Under the pieces are notes generated by a model that was not told the DNA's origin, did not search any database, and saw nothing but the letters and a program-made list of their open reading frames with translations. DNA of 64,000 nucleotides from the NCBI GenBank assembly GCA_963920705.1, contig OY987234.1:6707851-6771850 (forward strand). Direction: 5' to 3'. This stretch comes from Odiellus spinosus (taxonomy: Eukaryota > Arthropoda > Arachnida > Opiliones > Phalangiidae). Positions 53,882 to 64,000 of the stretch are shown one piece after another. A program made the position numbers and the translations under genes. Every line of letters starts with the position of its first letter. Within the stretch, counting starts at the first letter, position 1.

Positions 53882-55174
53882 CCACAATTAAGCATCGACT
53901 CAACCGAAGCTCATTTGAAAATGAACATAAACAAGTTTTAATAATTATGGAATGAATTTAAACAAATGTCTAGTCCCATTAGTTCTTAACAGTTTATCGT
54001 TTTAACTTAACTTTAATATTGACTTCTTACGACCATTGATTACATAACGGGCCAAGGTTATCGCTTCGAAGTATGGTATTTTGTGGTTCTACGAAGAGAT
54101 ACCTTCTTGTTGAATACGAGTGGTTGAATCAGTGTAAGTTTTAACATGGCTCCTATAGTTCAATTAGGCTATAGCTGGTGAGAGAAGTTACGAGTAACGC
54201 TATTTTAAAATGATTTTGAATCAAAACTTAACGTTGATTTAGCTTGGGTTACATTGCTTGAAATGTTAAATGTAACAAAATTCCTGGCTAATTTTTGTAG
54301 TTTAAGATTGTGTGTTCAAAATCCTCCCCAAATCCAAGTTAGGCGTTGGTAGACTTTGAATCCCTTTTTACGTGGGCTACGTTCAGTAACTCTCAATGGG
54401 AAGAATCCAGTTTTTAGAAAATAAGTTTCCATTGAGTATTTTTGGCACAGCTACGTCAGAAGTTGTTGAACGAATTTCTTGATACGTTGTAAAAAGGCAG
54501 TGTCAAGCTCGTGCCAAAGGCTTAAAGAATTCAGAACTCCCCGCCATTTCTAAGTCATCATTCGGTTGCTCAACGAAAAATGAGTTCGTTGACTGCCCGA
54601 TGAACAATGTGACGTTGAAACCGGAAATCCAAAAAAAAAGTTCATTGAAAAATTCGTCTCAGATGAGCTAAGTGTTGAGTCCTTTGAGTGTTATTGAACG
54701 TAGCTTAGGCCTTGCGACCGAGCACTAGAGAATCTTCTGCAGGCTCTATAATAGCCTCACGATAACATACAGTATTGAGGAAACTGTTTTCAGGCCTTTC
54801 ATGAGTATTTTTTAACTCTTGATTCAAAATTTGGGCCACTTTGGCGAGTAGAAGGAAAATGTATGGATGTAATGGTTGCTTTTATCAAAGTTATTTCCTT
54901 ACTCGCTGTTTATCGAGGATTTCTAATAATTTTATTTCATAACAGATAAAATTGGACGGTAAAATAACGATGGAACTATGACGAATAAATAAATGGGGAT
55001 CCAGAATCAGCAACGAGAACTTCTGAAAATGGTAGGAAATTGCTTTCATTTTCGTCTCAGAGCAACGTTAAGCTTTTTTAGAGTTCAGCTAAAGAACCAT
55101 TGAGTTTCTAACTCTTTCCGTAACTTAGTTTTAACCAAAATGAAAAAAATGTCCAATATATTTTTGACATTTTA

Positions 55175-55431
55175 AAAGTCATATATATTCAGTGATAGGC
55201 CTACTCCAATACTCTCTCATTTATCGATATGGATTTAAGTCTACAACACCCTTTTAACGGACTGGTGGCTGGTGTAACGGGATGTGGATAAAGCGTCTTT
55301 GTTGCGAAATTGATTGAGCACAAGGAAATTAGAATTTCGCCCCCGCCCGAACGTATAATTTGGTGTTGTAGACTTAAATCCATATCGATAAATGAGAGAG
55401 TATTGGAGTATCACTGAATATATATGACTTT
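55175..55431. mobile_element. Foldback element enclosing a P-loop gene fragment
   Basis: A 49 bp perfect inverted repeat (55202-55250 and 55362-55410) contains CTCTCTCATTTATCGATATG and its inverse. A further 21 bp pair, AAGTCATATATATTCAGTGA, extends it outward, offset by a 6 bp insert (TAGGCC) in the left arm. The loop between the arms carries a piece of coding-like sequence. No target duplication was identified. Confidence 0.8.
55229..55366 (+). pseudogene. Broken P-loop NTPase fragment
   Basis: Read from the ATG at 55229 the frame gives MDLSLQHPFNGLVAGVTGCG and then a stop (TAA at 55289-55291) exactly where the Walker A lysine codon should be. After the stop it reads SVFVAKLIEHKEIRISPPPE followed by RIIWCC, ending at the second repeat arm. 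GxTGxG plus the phobic context is a Walker A motif, and PPPERIIWC after it resembles uncharacterised ATPase-like ORFs of eukaryotic mobile elements. It is far too short for a full domain and is interrupted, so it is a relic. The parent family cannot be named with confidence. Confidence 0.6.
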
Positions 55432-55857
55432 AAGAATTTAAAAAATACTTACCAGAAGAGAGCTAGTCTAGATGAGTATCGTGAAGATGTAAAATAGTCT
55501 TATCTATACAATGAAGTTAGCTTTTATACCATGAAGATAAGTGACCTTTGATTCAATGACGTGTTGGGTTTTTCCTATATGACTCATATTTCATTTGTTT
55601 CAGTTGTAGTATTGGTTTTAATATTGGTTCGTACACGCATTTAATACGAATTCTAAACATACATAATTGACGAAATTCATAGTTAACCCTATCTTCATAT
55701 GGTATTTTGTAAATGGTAGAGATACCAAAGCTCACAATTTTTCCCATATATTCGCGCCTTAAAATTTAAACTTTCAATCACGTGATATATGAACATAGAA
55801 ATAAGAACCGAGAATATAGATAAGGATGGAAAATAGTTTAAAAGTTGATAAGAGAAG

Positions 55858-55940
55858 ATGGTGTAGTCTGCTAATGCACATACCCCACATACATGGGGTA
55901 CCGGGTTCGAGACCCGGATGAAAAAAAAATATATATATAT
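55858..55940 (+). repeat. tRNA-derived SINE-like sequence with A-tail
   Basis: CCGGGTTCGAGACCCGG is a perfect T arm and B box. Before it TACCCC and GGGGTA form an anticodon-like stem with an 8 nt loop, and GTAGTCTGCTAATGC resembles a D arm. The acceptor stem does not pair. It is directly followed by nine A and a TA repeat, as in a SINE tail. It is not a functional tRNA. It ends about 90 bp before the minisatellite. Confidence 0.6.
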
Positions 55941-56039
55941 TTTGACAAAACATGGCGTCGAAAAATGGCACCATCGAGTACCATCGGTACCGTCGGTACC
56001 GCTGCCGTAGAAATGGTAATTTACTACTACTTCGGTCGT

Positions 56040-58240
56040 TTTTACAGGGGGTGTGTTTATCGATCGGTCGTTTTTACAGGGGGTGTGTTTATCGATCGGT
56101 CGTTTTTACAGGGGGTGTGTTAATCGATCGGTCGTTTTTACAGGGGGTGTGTTAATCGATCGGTCGTTTTTACAGGGGGTGTGTTTATCGATCGGTCGTT
56201 TTTACAGGGGGTGTGTTTATCGATCGGTCGTTTTTACAGGGGGTGTGTTTATCGATCGGTCGTTTTTACAGGGGGTGTGTTTATCCATCGGTCGTTTTTA
56301 CAGGGGATGTGTTTATCGATCGGTCGTTGTTACAGGGGGTGTGTTTATCGATCGGTCGTTTTTACAGGGGGTGTGTTTATCGATCGGTCGTTTTTACAGG
56401 GGGTGTGTTTATCGATCGGTCGTTTTTTCAGGGGGTGTGTTTATCGATCGGTCGTTTTTACAGAGGGTGTGTTTATCGATCGGTCGTTTTTACAGGGGGT
56501 GTGTTTATCGATCGGTCGTTTTTACAGGGGGTGTGTTTATCGATCGGTCGTTTTTACAGGGGGTGTGTTTATCGATCGGTCGTTTTTACAGGGGGTATAT
56601 TTATCGATCGGTCGTTTTTACAGGGGTGTGTTTATCGATCGGTCGCTTTTACAGGGGGTGTGTTTATCGATCGGTCTCTTTTAGAGGGGGTATATTTATC
56701 GATCGGTCGCTTTTACAGGGGGTGTGTTTATCGATCGGTCGCTTTTACAGGGAGTGTGTTTATCGATCGGTCGCTTTTACAGGGGGTGTGTTTATCAATC
56801 GGTCGTTTTTACAGGGGGTGTATTTATCGATCGGTCGTTTTTACAGGGGGTGTATTTATCGATGGGTCGTTTTTACAGGGGGTGTATTTATCGATCGGTC
56901 GTTTTTACAGGGGCTGTATTTATCGATCGGTCGTTTTTACAGGGGGTGTGTTTATCGATCGGTCGCTTTTACAGGGGGTGTATTTATCGATCGGTCGTTT
57001 TTACAGGGGCTGTATTTATCGATCGGTCGTTTTTACAGGGGGTGTGTTTATCGATCGGTCGCTTTTACAGGGGGTGTATTTATCGATCGGTCGTTTTTAC
57101 AGGGGGTGTATTTATCGATCGGTCGTTTTTACAGGGGGCGTATTTATCGATCGGTCGTTTTTAATGGGGTGTATTTATCGATCGGTCGTTTTTACAAGTG
57201 GTGTATTTATCGATCGGTCGTTTTTACAAGGGGTGTATTTATCGATCGGTCGTTTTTACAGGGGGTGTGTTTATCGATCGGTCGTTTTTACAGGGGGTGT
57301 GTTTATCGATCGGTCGTTTTTACAGGGGGTGTGTTTATCGATCGGTCGTTTTTACAGGGGGTGTGTTTATCGATCGGTCGTTTTTACAGGGGGTGTGTTT
57401 ATCGATCGGTCGTTTTTACAGGGGGTGTGTTTATCCATCGGTCGTTTTTACAGGGGGTGTGTTTATCCATCGGTCGTTTTTACAGGGGTAGTGTTTATCG
57501 ATCGGTCGTTTTTACAGGGGGTGTGTTTATCGATCGGTCGTTTTTACAGGGGGTGTGTTTATCGATCGGTCGTTTTTACAGGGGGTGTGTTTATCGATCG
57601 GTCGTTTTTACAGGGGGTGTGTTAATCGATCGGTCGTTTTTACAGGGGGTGTGTTAATCGATCAGTCGTTTTTACAGGGGGTGTGTTTATCGATCGGTCG
57701 TTTTTACAGGGGGTGTGTTTATCGATCGGTCGTTTTTACAGGGGGTGTGTTTATCGATCGGTCGTTTTTACAGGGGGTGTGTTTATCGATCGGTCGTTTT
57801 TACAGGGGGTGTGTTTATCGATCGGTCGTTTTTACAGGGGGTGTGTTTATCGATCGGTCGTTTTTACAGGGGGTGTGTTTATCGATCGGTCGTTTTTACA
57901 TAAGGTGTGTTTATCGATCGGTCGTTTTTACAGGGGGTGTGTTTATCGATCGGTCGTTTTTACAGGGGGTGTGTTTATCGATCGGTCGTTTTTACAGGGG
58001 GTATATTTATCGATCGGTCGTTTTTACAGAGGTGTGTTTATCGATCGGTCGCTTTTACAGGGGGTGTGTTTATCGATCGGTCGCTTTTACAGGGGGTATA
58101 TTTATCGATCGGTCGCTTTTACAGGGGTGTGTTTATCGATCGGTCGCTTTTACAGGGGGTGTGTTTATCGATCGGTCGCTTTTACAGGGGGTGTATTTAT
58201 CGATCGGTCGCTTTTACAGGGGGTGTGTTTATCGATCGGT
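56040..58240. repeat. Higher-order repeat block, copy 1 of the 5.76 kb duplication
   Basis: Rare variants here reappear about 5,759 bp downstream: GGTCGTTGT (56322 and 62081), CGTTTTTTCA (56421 and 62180), TTAATGGGG (57161 and 62920), ATCAGTCG (57661 and 63420), TAAGGTGTG (57901 and 63660). Two markers deviate by exactly one unit (5,727 and 5,791), showing unit gain or loss. Confidence 0.85.
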
Positions 58241-59500
58241 CGCTTTTACAGGGGGTGTGTTTATCGATCGGTCGCTTTTACAGGGGGTGTATTTATCGAT
58301 CGGTCGCTTTTACAGGGGGTGTGTTTATCGATCGGTCGCTTTTACAGGGGGTGTGTTTATCAATCGGTCGTTTTTACAGGGGGTGTATTTATCGATCGGT
58401 CGTTTTTACAGGGGGTGTATTTATCGATCGGTCGTTTTTACAGGGGATGTATTTATCGAACGGTCGCTTTTACAGGGGGTGTATTTATTTATCGATCGGT
58501 CGTTTTTACAGGGGGTGTATTTATCGATCGGTCGTTTTTACAGGGGGTGTATTTATCGATCGGTCGTTTTTACAGGGGGTGTATTTATCGATCGGTCGTT
58601 TTTACAGGGGGTGTGTTAATCGATCGGTCGTTTTTACAGGGGGTGTGTTAATCGATCAGTCGTTTTTACAGGGGGTGTGTTTATCGATCGGTCGTTTTTA
58701 CAGGGGGTGTGTTTATCGATCGGTCGTTTTTACAGGGGGTGTGTTTATCGATCGGTCGTTTTTACAGGGGGTGTGTTTATCGATCGGTCGTTTTTACAGG
58801 GGGTGTGTTTATCGATCGGTCGTTTTTACAGGGGGTGTGTTTATCGATCGGTCGTTTTTACAGGGGGTGTGTTTATCGATCGGTCGTTTTTACAGGGGGT
58901 GTGTTTATCGATCGGTCGTTTTTACAGGGGGTGTGTTTATCGATCGGTCGTTTTTACAGGGGGTGTGTTTATCGATCGGTCGTTTTTACATAAGGTGTGT
59001 TTATCGATCGGTCGTTTTTACAGGGGGTGTGTTTATCGATCGGTCGTTTTTACAGGGGGTGTGTTTATCGATCGGTCGTTTTTACAGGGGGTATATTTAT
59101 CGATCGGTCGTTTTTACAGAGGTGTGTTTATCGATCGGTCGCTTTTACAGGGGGTGTGTTTATCGATCGGTCGCTTTTACAGGGGGTATATTTATCGATC
59201 GGTCGCTTTTACAGGGGGTGTGTTTATCGATCGGTCGCTTTTACAGGGGGTGTGTTTATCGATCGGTCGCTTTTACAGGGGGTGTATTTATCGATCGGTC
59301 GCTTTTACAGGGGGTGTGTTTATCGATCGGTCGCTTTTACAGGGGGTGTGTTTATCAATCGGTCGTTTTTACAGGGGGTGTATTTATCGATCGGTCGTTT
59401 TTACAAGGGGTGTATTTATCGATCGGTCGTTTTTACAGGGGATGTATTTATCGAACGGTCGCTTTTACAGGGGGTGTATTTATTTATCGATCGGTCGTTT
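57650..59500. repeat. Local duplication of about 1 kb inside the minisatellite
   Basis: The series GTTAATCGATCAGTCG, then a TAAGGTGTG unit, then a short CAGAGGTGTG unit, then the 36 bp TATTTATTTATCG unit occurs from 57,655 and again from 58,649. The distance is 994 bp at the first marker and 1,090 bp at the second, so the second copy gained three units. Confidence 0.8.
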
Positions 59501-61798
59501 TTACAGGGGGTGTATTTATCGATCGGTCGTTTTTACAGGGGGTGTATTTATCGATCGGTCGTTTTTACAGGGGCTGTATTTATCGATCGGTCGTTTTTAC
59601 AGGGGGTGTGTTTATCGATCGGTTGCTTTTACAGGGGGTGTATTTATCGATCGGTCGTTTTTACAGGGGGTGTATTTATCGATTGGTCGTTTTTACAGGG
59701 GGTGTATTTATCAATCGGTCGTTTTTACAGGGGGTGTACTTATCGATCGGTCGATTTTACAGGGAGTGTATTTATCGATCGGTCGTTTTTACAGGGGGTG
59801 TATTTATCGATCGGTCGTTTTTACAGGGGGTGTATTTATCGATCGGTCGTTTTTACAAGTGGTGTATTTATCGATCGGTCGTTTTTACAAGGGGTGTATT
59901 TATCGATCGGTCGTTTTTACAGGGGGTGTGTTTATCGATCGGTCGTTTTTACAGGGGGTGTGTTTATCGATCGGTCGTTTTTACAGGGGGTGTGTTTATC
60001 GATCGGTCGTTTTTACAGGGGGTGTGTTTATCGATCGGTCGTTTTTACAGGGGGTGTGTTTATCGATCGGTCGTTTTTACAGGGGGTGTGTTTATCGATC
60101 GGTCGTTTTTACAGGGGGTGTGTTTATCGATCGGTCGTTTTTACAGGGGGTGTGTTTATCGATCGGTCGTTTTTACAGGGGGTGTGTTTATCGATCGGTC
60201 GTTTTTACAGGGGATGTGTTTATCGATCGGTCGCTTTTACAGGGAGTGTGTTTATCGATCGGTCGCTTTTACAGGGGGTATATTTATCGATCAGTCGCTT
60301 TTACAGGGGGTGTGTTTATCGATCGGTCGCTTTTACAGGGGTGTGTTTATCGATCGGTCGCTTTTACAGGGGGTGTATTTATCGATCGATCGCTTTTACA
60401 GGGGGTGTGTTTATCGATCGGTCGCTTTTACAGGGGGTTTGTTTCTCAATCGGTCGTTTTTACAGGGGGTGTGTTTATCGATCGGTCGTTTTTACAGGGG
60501 GTGTGTTTATCGATCGGTCGTTTTTACAGGGGGTGTGTTTATCGATCGGTCGTTTTTACAGGGGGTGTGTTTATCGAACGGTCGCTTTTACAGGGGGTGT
60601 GTTTATCGATCGGTCGTTTTTACAGGGGGTGTGTTTATCGATCGGTCGTTTTTACAGGGGGTGTGTTTATCGATCGGTCGCTTTTACAGGGGGTGTGTTT
60701 CTCAATCGGTCGTTTTTACAGGGGGTGTATTTATCGATCGGTCGTTTTTACCGGGGGTGTATTTATCGATCGGTCGTTTTTACAGGGGATGTATTTATCG
60801 ATCGGTCGCTTTTACAGGGGGTGTATTTATCGATCGGTCGTTTTTACAGGGGGTGTATTTATCGATCTGTCGTTTTTACAGGGGTTGTATTTATCGATCG
60901 GTCGTTTTTACAGGGGGTATATTTAACGATCGATCGTTTTTACAGGGGGTGTATTTATCGATCGGTCGTTTTTACAGGGGTGTATTTATCGATCGGTCGT
61001 TTTTACAGGGGGTGTGTTTATCGATCGGTCGCTTTTACAGGGGGTGTATTTATCGATCGGTCGTTTTTACAGGGGGTGTATTTATCGATCGGTCGTTTTT
61101 ACAGGGGGTGTACTTATCGATCGGTCGATTTTACAGGGTGTGTATTTATCGATCGGTCGTTTTTACAGGGGGTGTATTTATCGATCGGTCGTTTTACAGG
61201 GGGTGTATTTATCGATCGGTCGTTTTTACAAGGGGTGTATTTATCGATCGGTCTTTTTTACAGGGGGTGTGTTTATCCATCGGTCGTTTTTACAGGGGGT
61301 GTGTTTATCCATCGGTCGTTTTTACAGGGGGTGTGTTTATCGATCGGTCGTTTTTACAGGGGGTGTGTTTATCGATCGGTCGTTTTTACAGGGGGTGTGT
61401 TTATCCATCGGTCGTTTTTACAGGGGGTGTGTTTATCGATCGGTCGTTTTTACAGGGGGTGTGTTTATCGATCGGTCGTTTTTACAGGGGGTGTGTTTAT
61501 CGATCGGTCGTTTTTACAGGGGGTGTGTTTATCGATCGGTCGTTTTTACAGGGGGTGTGTTAATCGATCGGTCGTTTTTACAGGGGGTGTGTTTATCGAT
61601 CGGTCGTTTTTACAGGGGGTGTGTTTATCGATCGGTCGTTTTTACAGGGGGTGTGTTTATCGATCGGTCGTTTTTACAGGGGGTGTGTTTATCCATCGGT
61701 CGTTTTTACAGGGGGTGTGTTTATCCATCGGTCGTTTTTACAGGGGGTGTGTTTATCGATAGGTCGTTTTTACAGGGGGTGTGTTTATCGATCGGTCG

Positions 61799-64000
61799 TT
61801 TTTACAGGGGTGTGTTTATCGATCGGTCGTTTTTACAGGGGGTGTGTTTATCGATCGGTCGTTTTTACAGGGGGTGTGTTAATCGATCGGTCGTTTTTAC
61901 AGGGGGTGTGTTTATCGATCGGTCGTTTTTAGAGGGGGTGTGTTTATCGATCGGTCGTTTTTACAGGGGGTGTGTTTGTCGATCGGTCGTTTTTACTGGG
62001 GGTGTGTTTATCGATCGGTCGTTATTACAGGGGGTGTGTTTATCGATCGGTCGTTTTTACAGGGGATGTGTTTATCGATCGGTCGTTGTTACAGGGGGTG
62101 TGTTTATCGATCGGTCGTTTTTACAGGGGGTGTGTTTATCGATCGGTCGTTTTTACAGGGGGTGTGTTTATCGATCGGTCGTTTTTTCAGGGGGTGTGTT
62201 TATCGATCGGTCGTTTTTACAGAGGGTGTGTTTATCGATCGGTCGTTTTTACAGGGGGTGTGTTTATCGATCGGTCGTTTTTACAGGGGGTGTGTTTATC
62301 GATCGGTCGTTTTTACAGGGGGTATATTTATCGATCGGTCGTTTTTACAGGGGTGTGTTTATCGATCGGTCGCTTTTACAGGGGGTGTGTTTATCGATCG
62401 GTCTCTTTTAGAGGGGGTATATTTATCGATCGGTCGCTTTTACAGGGGGTGTGTTTATCGATCGGTCGCTTTTACAGGGGGTGTGTTTATCGATCGGTCG
62501 TTTTTACAGGGTGTGTATTTATCGATCGGTCGCTTTTACAGGGGGTGTGTTTATCGATCGGTCGCTTTTACAGGGGGTGTGTTTATCAATCGGTCGTTTT
62601 TACAGGGGGTGTATTTATCGATCGGTCGTTTTTACAGGGGGTGTATTTATCGATGGGTCGTTTTTACAGGGGGTGTATTTATCGATCGGTCGTTTTTACA
62701 GGGGCTGTATTTATCGATCGGTCGTTTTTACAGGGGGTGTGTTTATCGATCGGTCGCTTTTACAGGGGGTGTATTTATCGATCGGTCGTTTTTACAGGGG
62801 GTGTATTTATCGATCGGTCGTTTTTACAGGGGGTGTACTTATCGATCGGTCGATTTTACAGGGAGTGTATTTATCGATCGGTCGTTTTTACAGGGGGCGT
62901 ATTTATCGATCGGTCGTTTTTAATGGGGTGTATTTATCGATCGGTCGTTTTTACAAGTGGTGTATTTATCGATCGGTCGTTTTTACAAGGGGTGTATTTA
63001 TCGATCGGTCGTTTTTACAGGGGGTGTGTTTATCGATCGGTCGTTTTTACAGGGGGTGTGTTTATCGATCGGTCGTTTTTACAGGGGGTGTGTTTATCGA
63101 TCGGTCGTTTTTACAGGGGGTGTGTTTATCGATCGGTCGTTTTTACAGGGGGTGTGTTTATCGATCGGTCGTTTTTACAGGGGGTGTGTTTATCCATCGG
63201 TCGTTTTTACAGGGGGTGTGTTTATCCATCGGTCGTTTTTACAGGGGGTGTGTTTATCGATCGGTCGTTTTTACAGGGGGTGTGTTTATCGATCGGTCGT
63301 TTTTACAGGGGGTGTGTTTATCGATCGGTCGTTTTTACAGGGGGTGTGTTTATCGATCGGTCGTTTTTACAGGGAGTGTGTTAATCGATCGGTCGTTTTT
63401 ACAGGGGGTGTGTTAATCGATCAGTCGTTTTTACAGGGGGTGTGTTTATCGATCGGTCGTTTTTACAGGGGGTGTGTTTATCGATCGGTCGTTTTTACAG
63501 GGGGTGTGTTTATCGATCGGTCGTTTTTACAGGGGGTATGTTTATCGATCGGTCGTTTTTACAGGGGGTGTGTTTATCGATCGGTCGTTTTTACAGGGGG
63601 TGTGTTTATCGATCGGTCGTTTTTACAGGGGGTGTGTTTATCGATCGGTCGTTTTTACATAAGGTGTGTTTATCGATCGGTCGTTTTTACAGGGGTGTGT
63701 TTATCGATCGGTCATTTTTACAGGGGGTGTGTTTATCGATCGGTCGTTTTTACAGGGGGTATATTTATCGATCGGTCGTTTTTACAGAGGTGTGTTTATC
63801 GATCGGTCGCTTTTACAGGGGGTGTGTTTATCGATCGGTCGCTTTTACAGGGGGTATATTTATCGATCGGTCGCTTTTACAGGGGGTGTGTTTATCGATC
63901 GGTCGCTTTTACAGGGGGTGTGTTTATCGATCGGTCGCTTTTACAGGGGGTGTATTTATCGATCGGTCGCTTTTACAGGGGGTGTGTTTATCGATCGGTC
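61799..64000. repeat. Higher-order repeat block, copy 2 of the 5.76 kb duplication
   Basis: It carries the same ordered set of rare variants as the first 2.2 kb of the array and continues past the window end. Confidence 0.85.

Larger units (their letters stand above)
52700..55850. other. Intergenic sequence downstream of latrophilin
   Basis: No gene recognised. It holds three foldback elements (about 52.74, 53.60 and 55.18 kb), listed separately. The stretch 53.9 to 55.1 kb is plain AT-rich DNA with nothing I can name. Confidence 0.65.
56033..64000. repeat. 32 bp minisatellite array, about 250 units, running off the window
   Basis: Each unit starts GGGGGTGTG, continues TTTATCGATCGG and ends TCGTTTTTACA. 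Common variants are T to C (CGCTTTTACA), TGTG to TGTA or TATA, CGATCG to CCATCG, and GTTAATCG. A few units have 31 bp (one G less) or 36 bp (TATTTATTTATCG). Variant units cluster in blocks, and blocks recur in order at long distances, giving higher-order structure. All long open frames on the + strand here come from the repeat: the unit has no + strand stop and is not a multiple of three, so all three frames give the same 32-residue repeat. The minus strand has stops in every unit. Confidence 0.97.

Noticed and set aside
57907-61563. A 1,218-residue open frame and many similar ones in the array
   Set aside because: They arise from a stop-free 32 bp tandem repeat; all three frames are open and give the same peptide, with 31 bp units shifting the frame. 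No start context, splice site or composition supports coding.
56033-64000. CRISPR array
   Set aside because: Direct repeats are contiguous with no unique spacers, and the window is from an animal genome.

Overview
The window is animal nuclear DNA, most likely from an arthropod and probably an insect. It has GT-AG introns, AT-rich non-coding sequence with CpG not obviously depleted, and many small non-autonomous DNA transposons. Its only recognisable gene matches insect Cirl and vertebrate latrophilins better than any other adhesion GPCR. The species cannot be named from the sequence.

Positions 6,695 to 51,706 hold the 3' two thirds of a latrophilin/Cirl adhesion GPCR gene on the + strand, in twelve recognisable coding exons. 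They cover the C-terminal half of the extracellular GAIN domain, the GPS autoproteolysis motif, all seven transmembrane helices and a long disordered cytoplasmic tail. Splice phases agree at every junction except between the first two exons, where a microexon of about 20 nt appears to be missing from my reading. The 5' exons (lectin and hormone-receptor domains, signal peptide, promoter) lie outside the window or are not visible. A 3' UTR with a good AATAAA signal follows the stop codon. Intron sizes are strongly bimodal: four introns of 79 to 123 nt, the rest 2 to 19.5 kb.

The introns and the 3' flank are full of palindromic (foldback) MITE-like elements. Several families occur more than once, and five insertions show 7-8 bp target duplications of hAT type. 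One of these is nested in another element, and its empty site is kept in a second copy of the host element. Other families are flanked by TTAA. The 19.5 kb intron also holds a 39 bp insert matching the 3' part of a mature tRNA-Leu with its CCA end, between 18 bp direct repeats. At 55.2 kb a foldback element encloses a broken P-loop NTPase fragment whose Walker A lysine codon is a stop.

From 56,033 to the end of the window runs a 32-bp minisatellite of about 250 units, preceded by a tRNA-like/A-tail sequence. It shows higher-order structure: the first 2 kb or so recurs about 5,759 bp downstream with the same variant units. The unit length is not a multiple of three and has no + strand stop in any frame, so the array yields very long open frames that I regard as artefacts. 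The array also repeats a splice-acceptor-like TTTTTACAG about 250 times.
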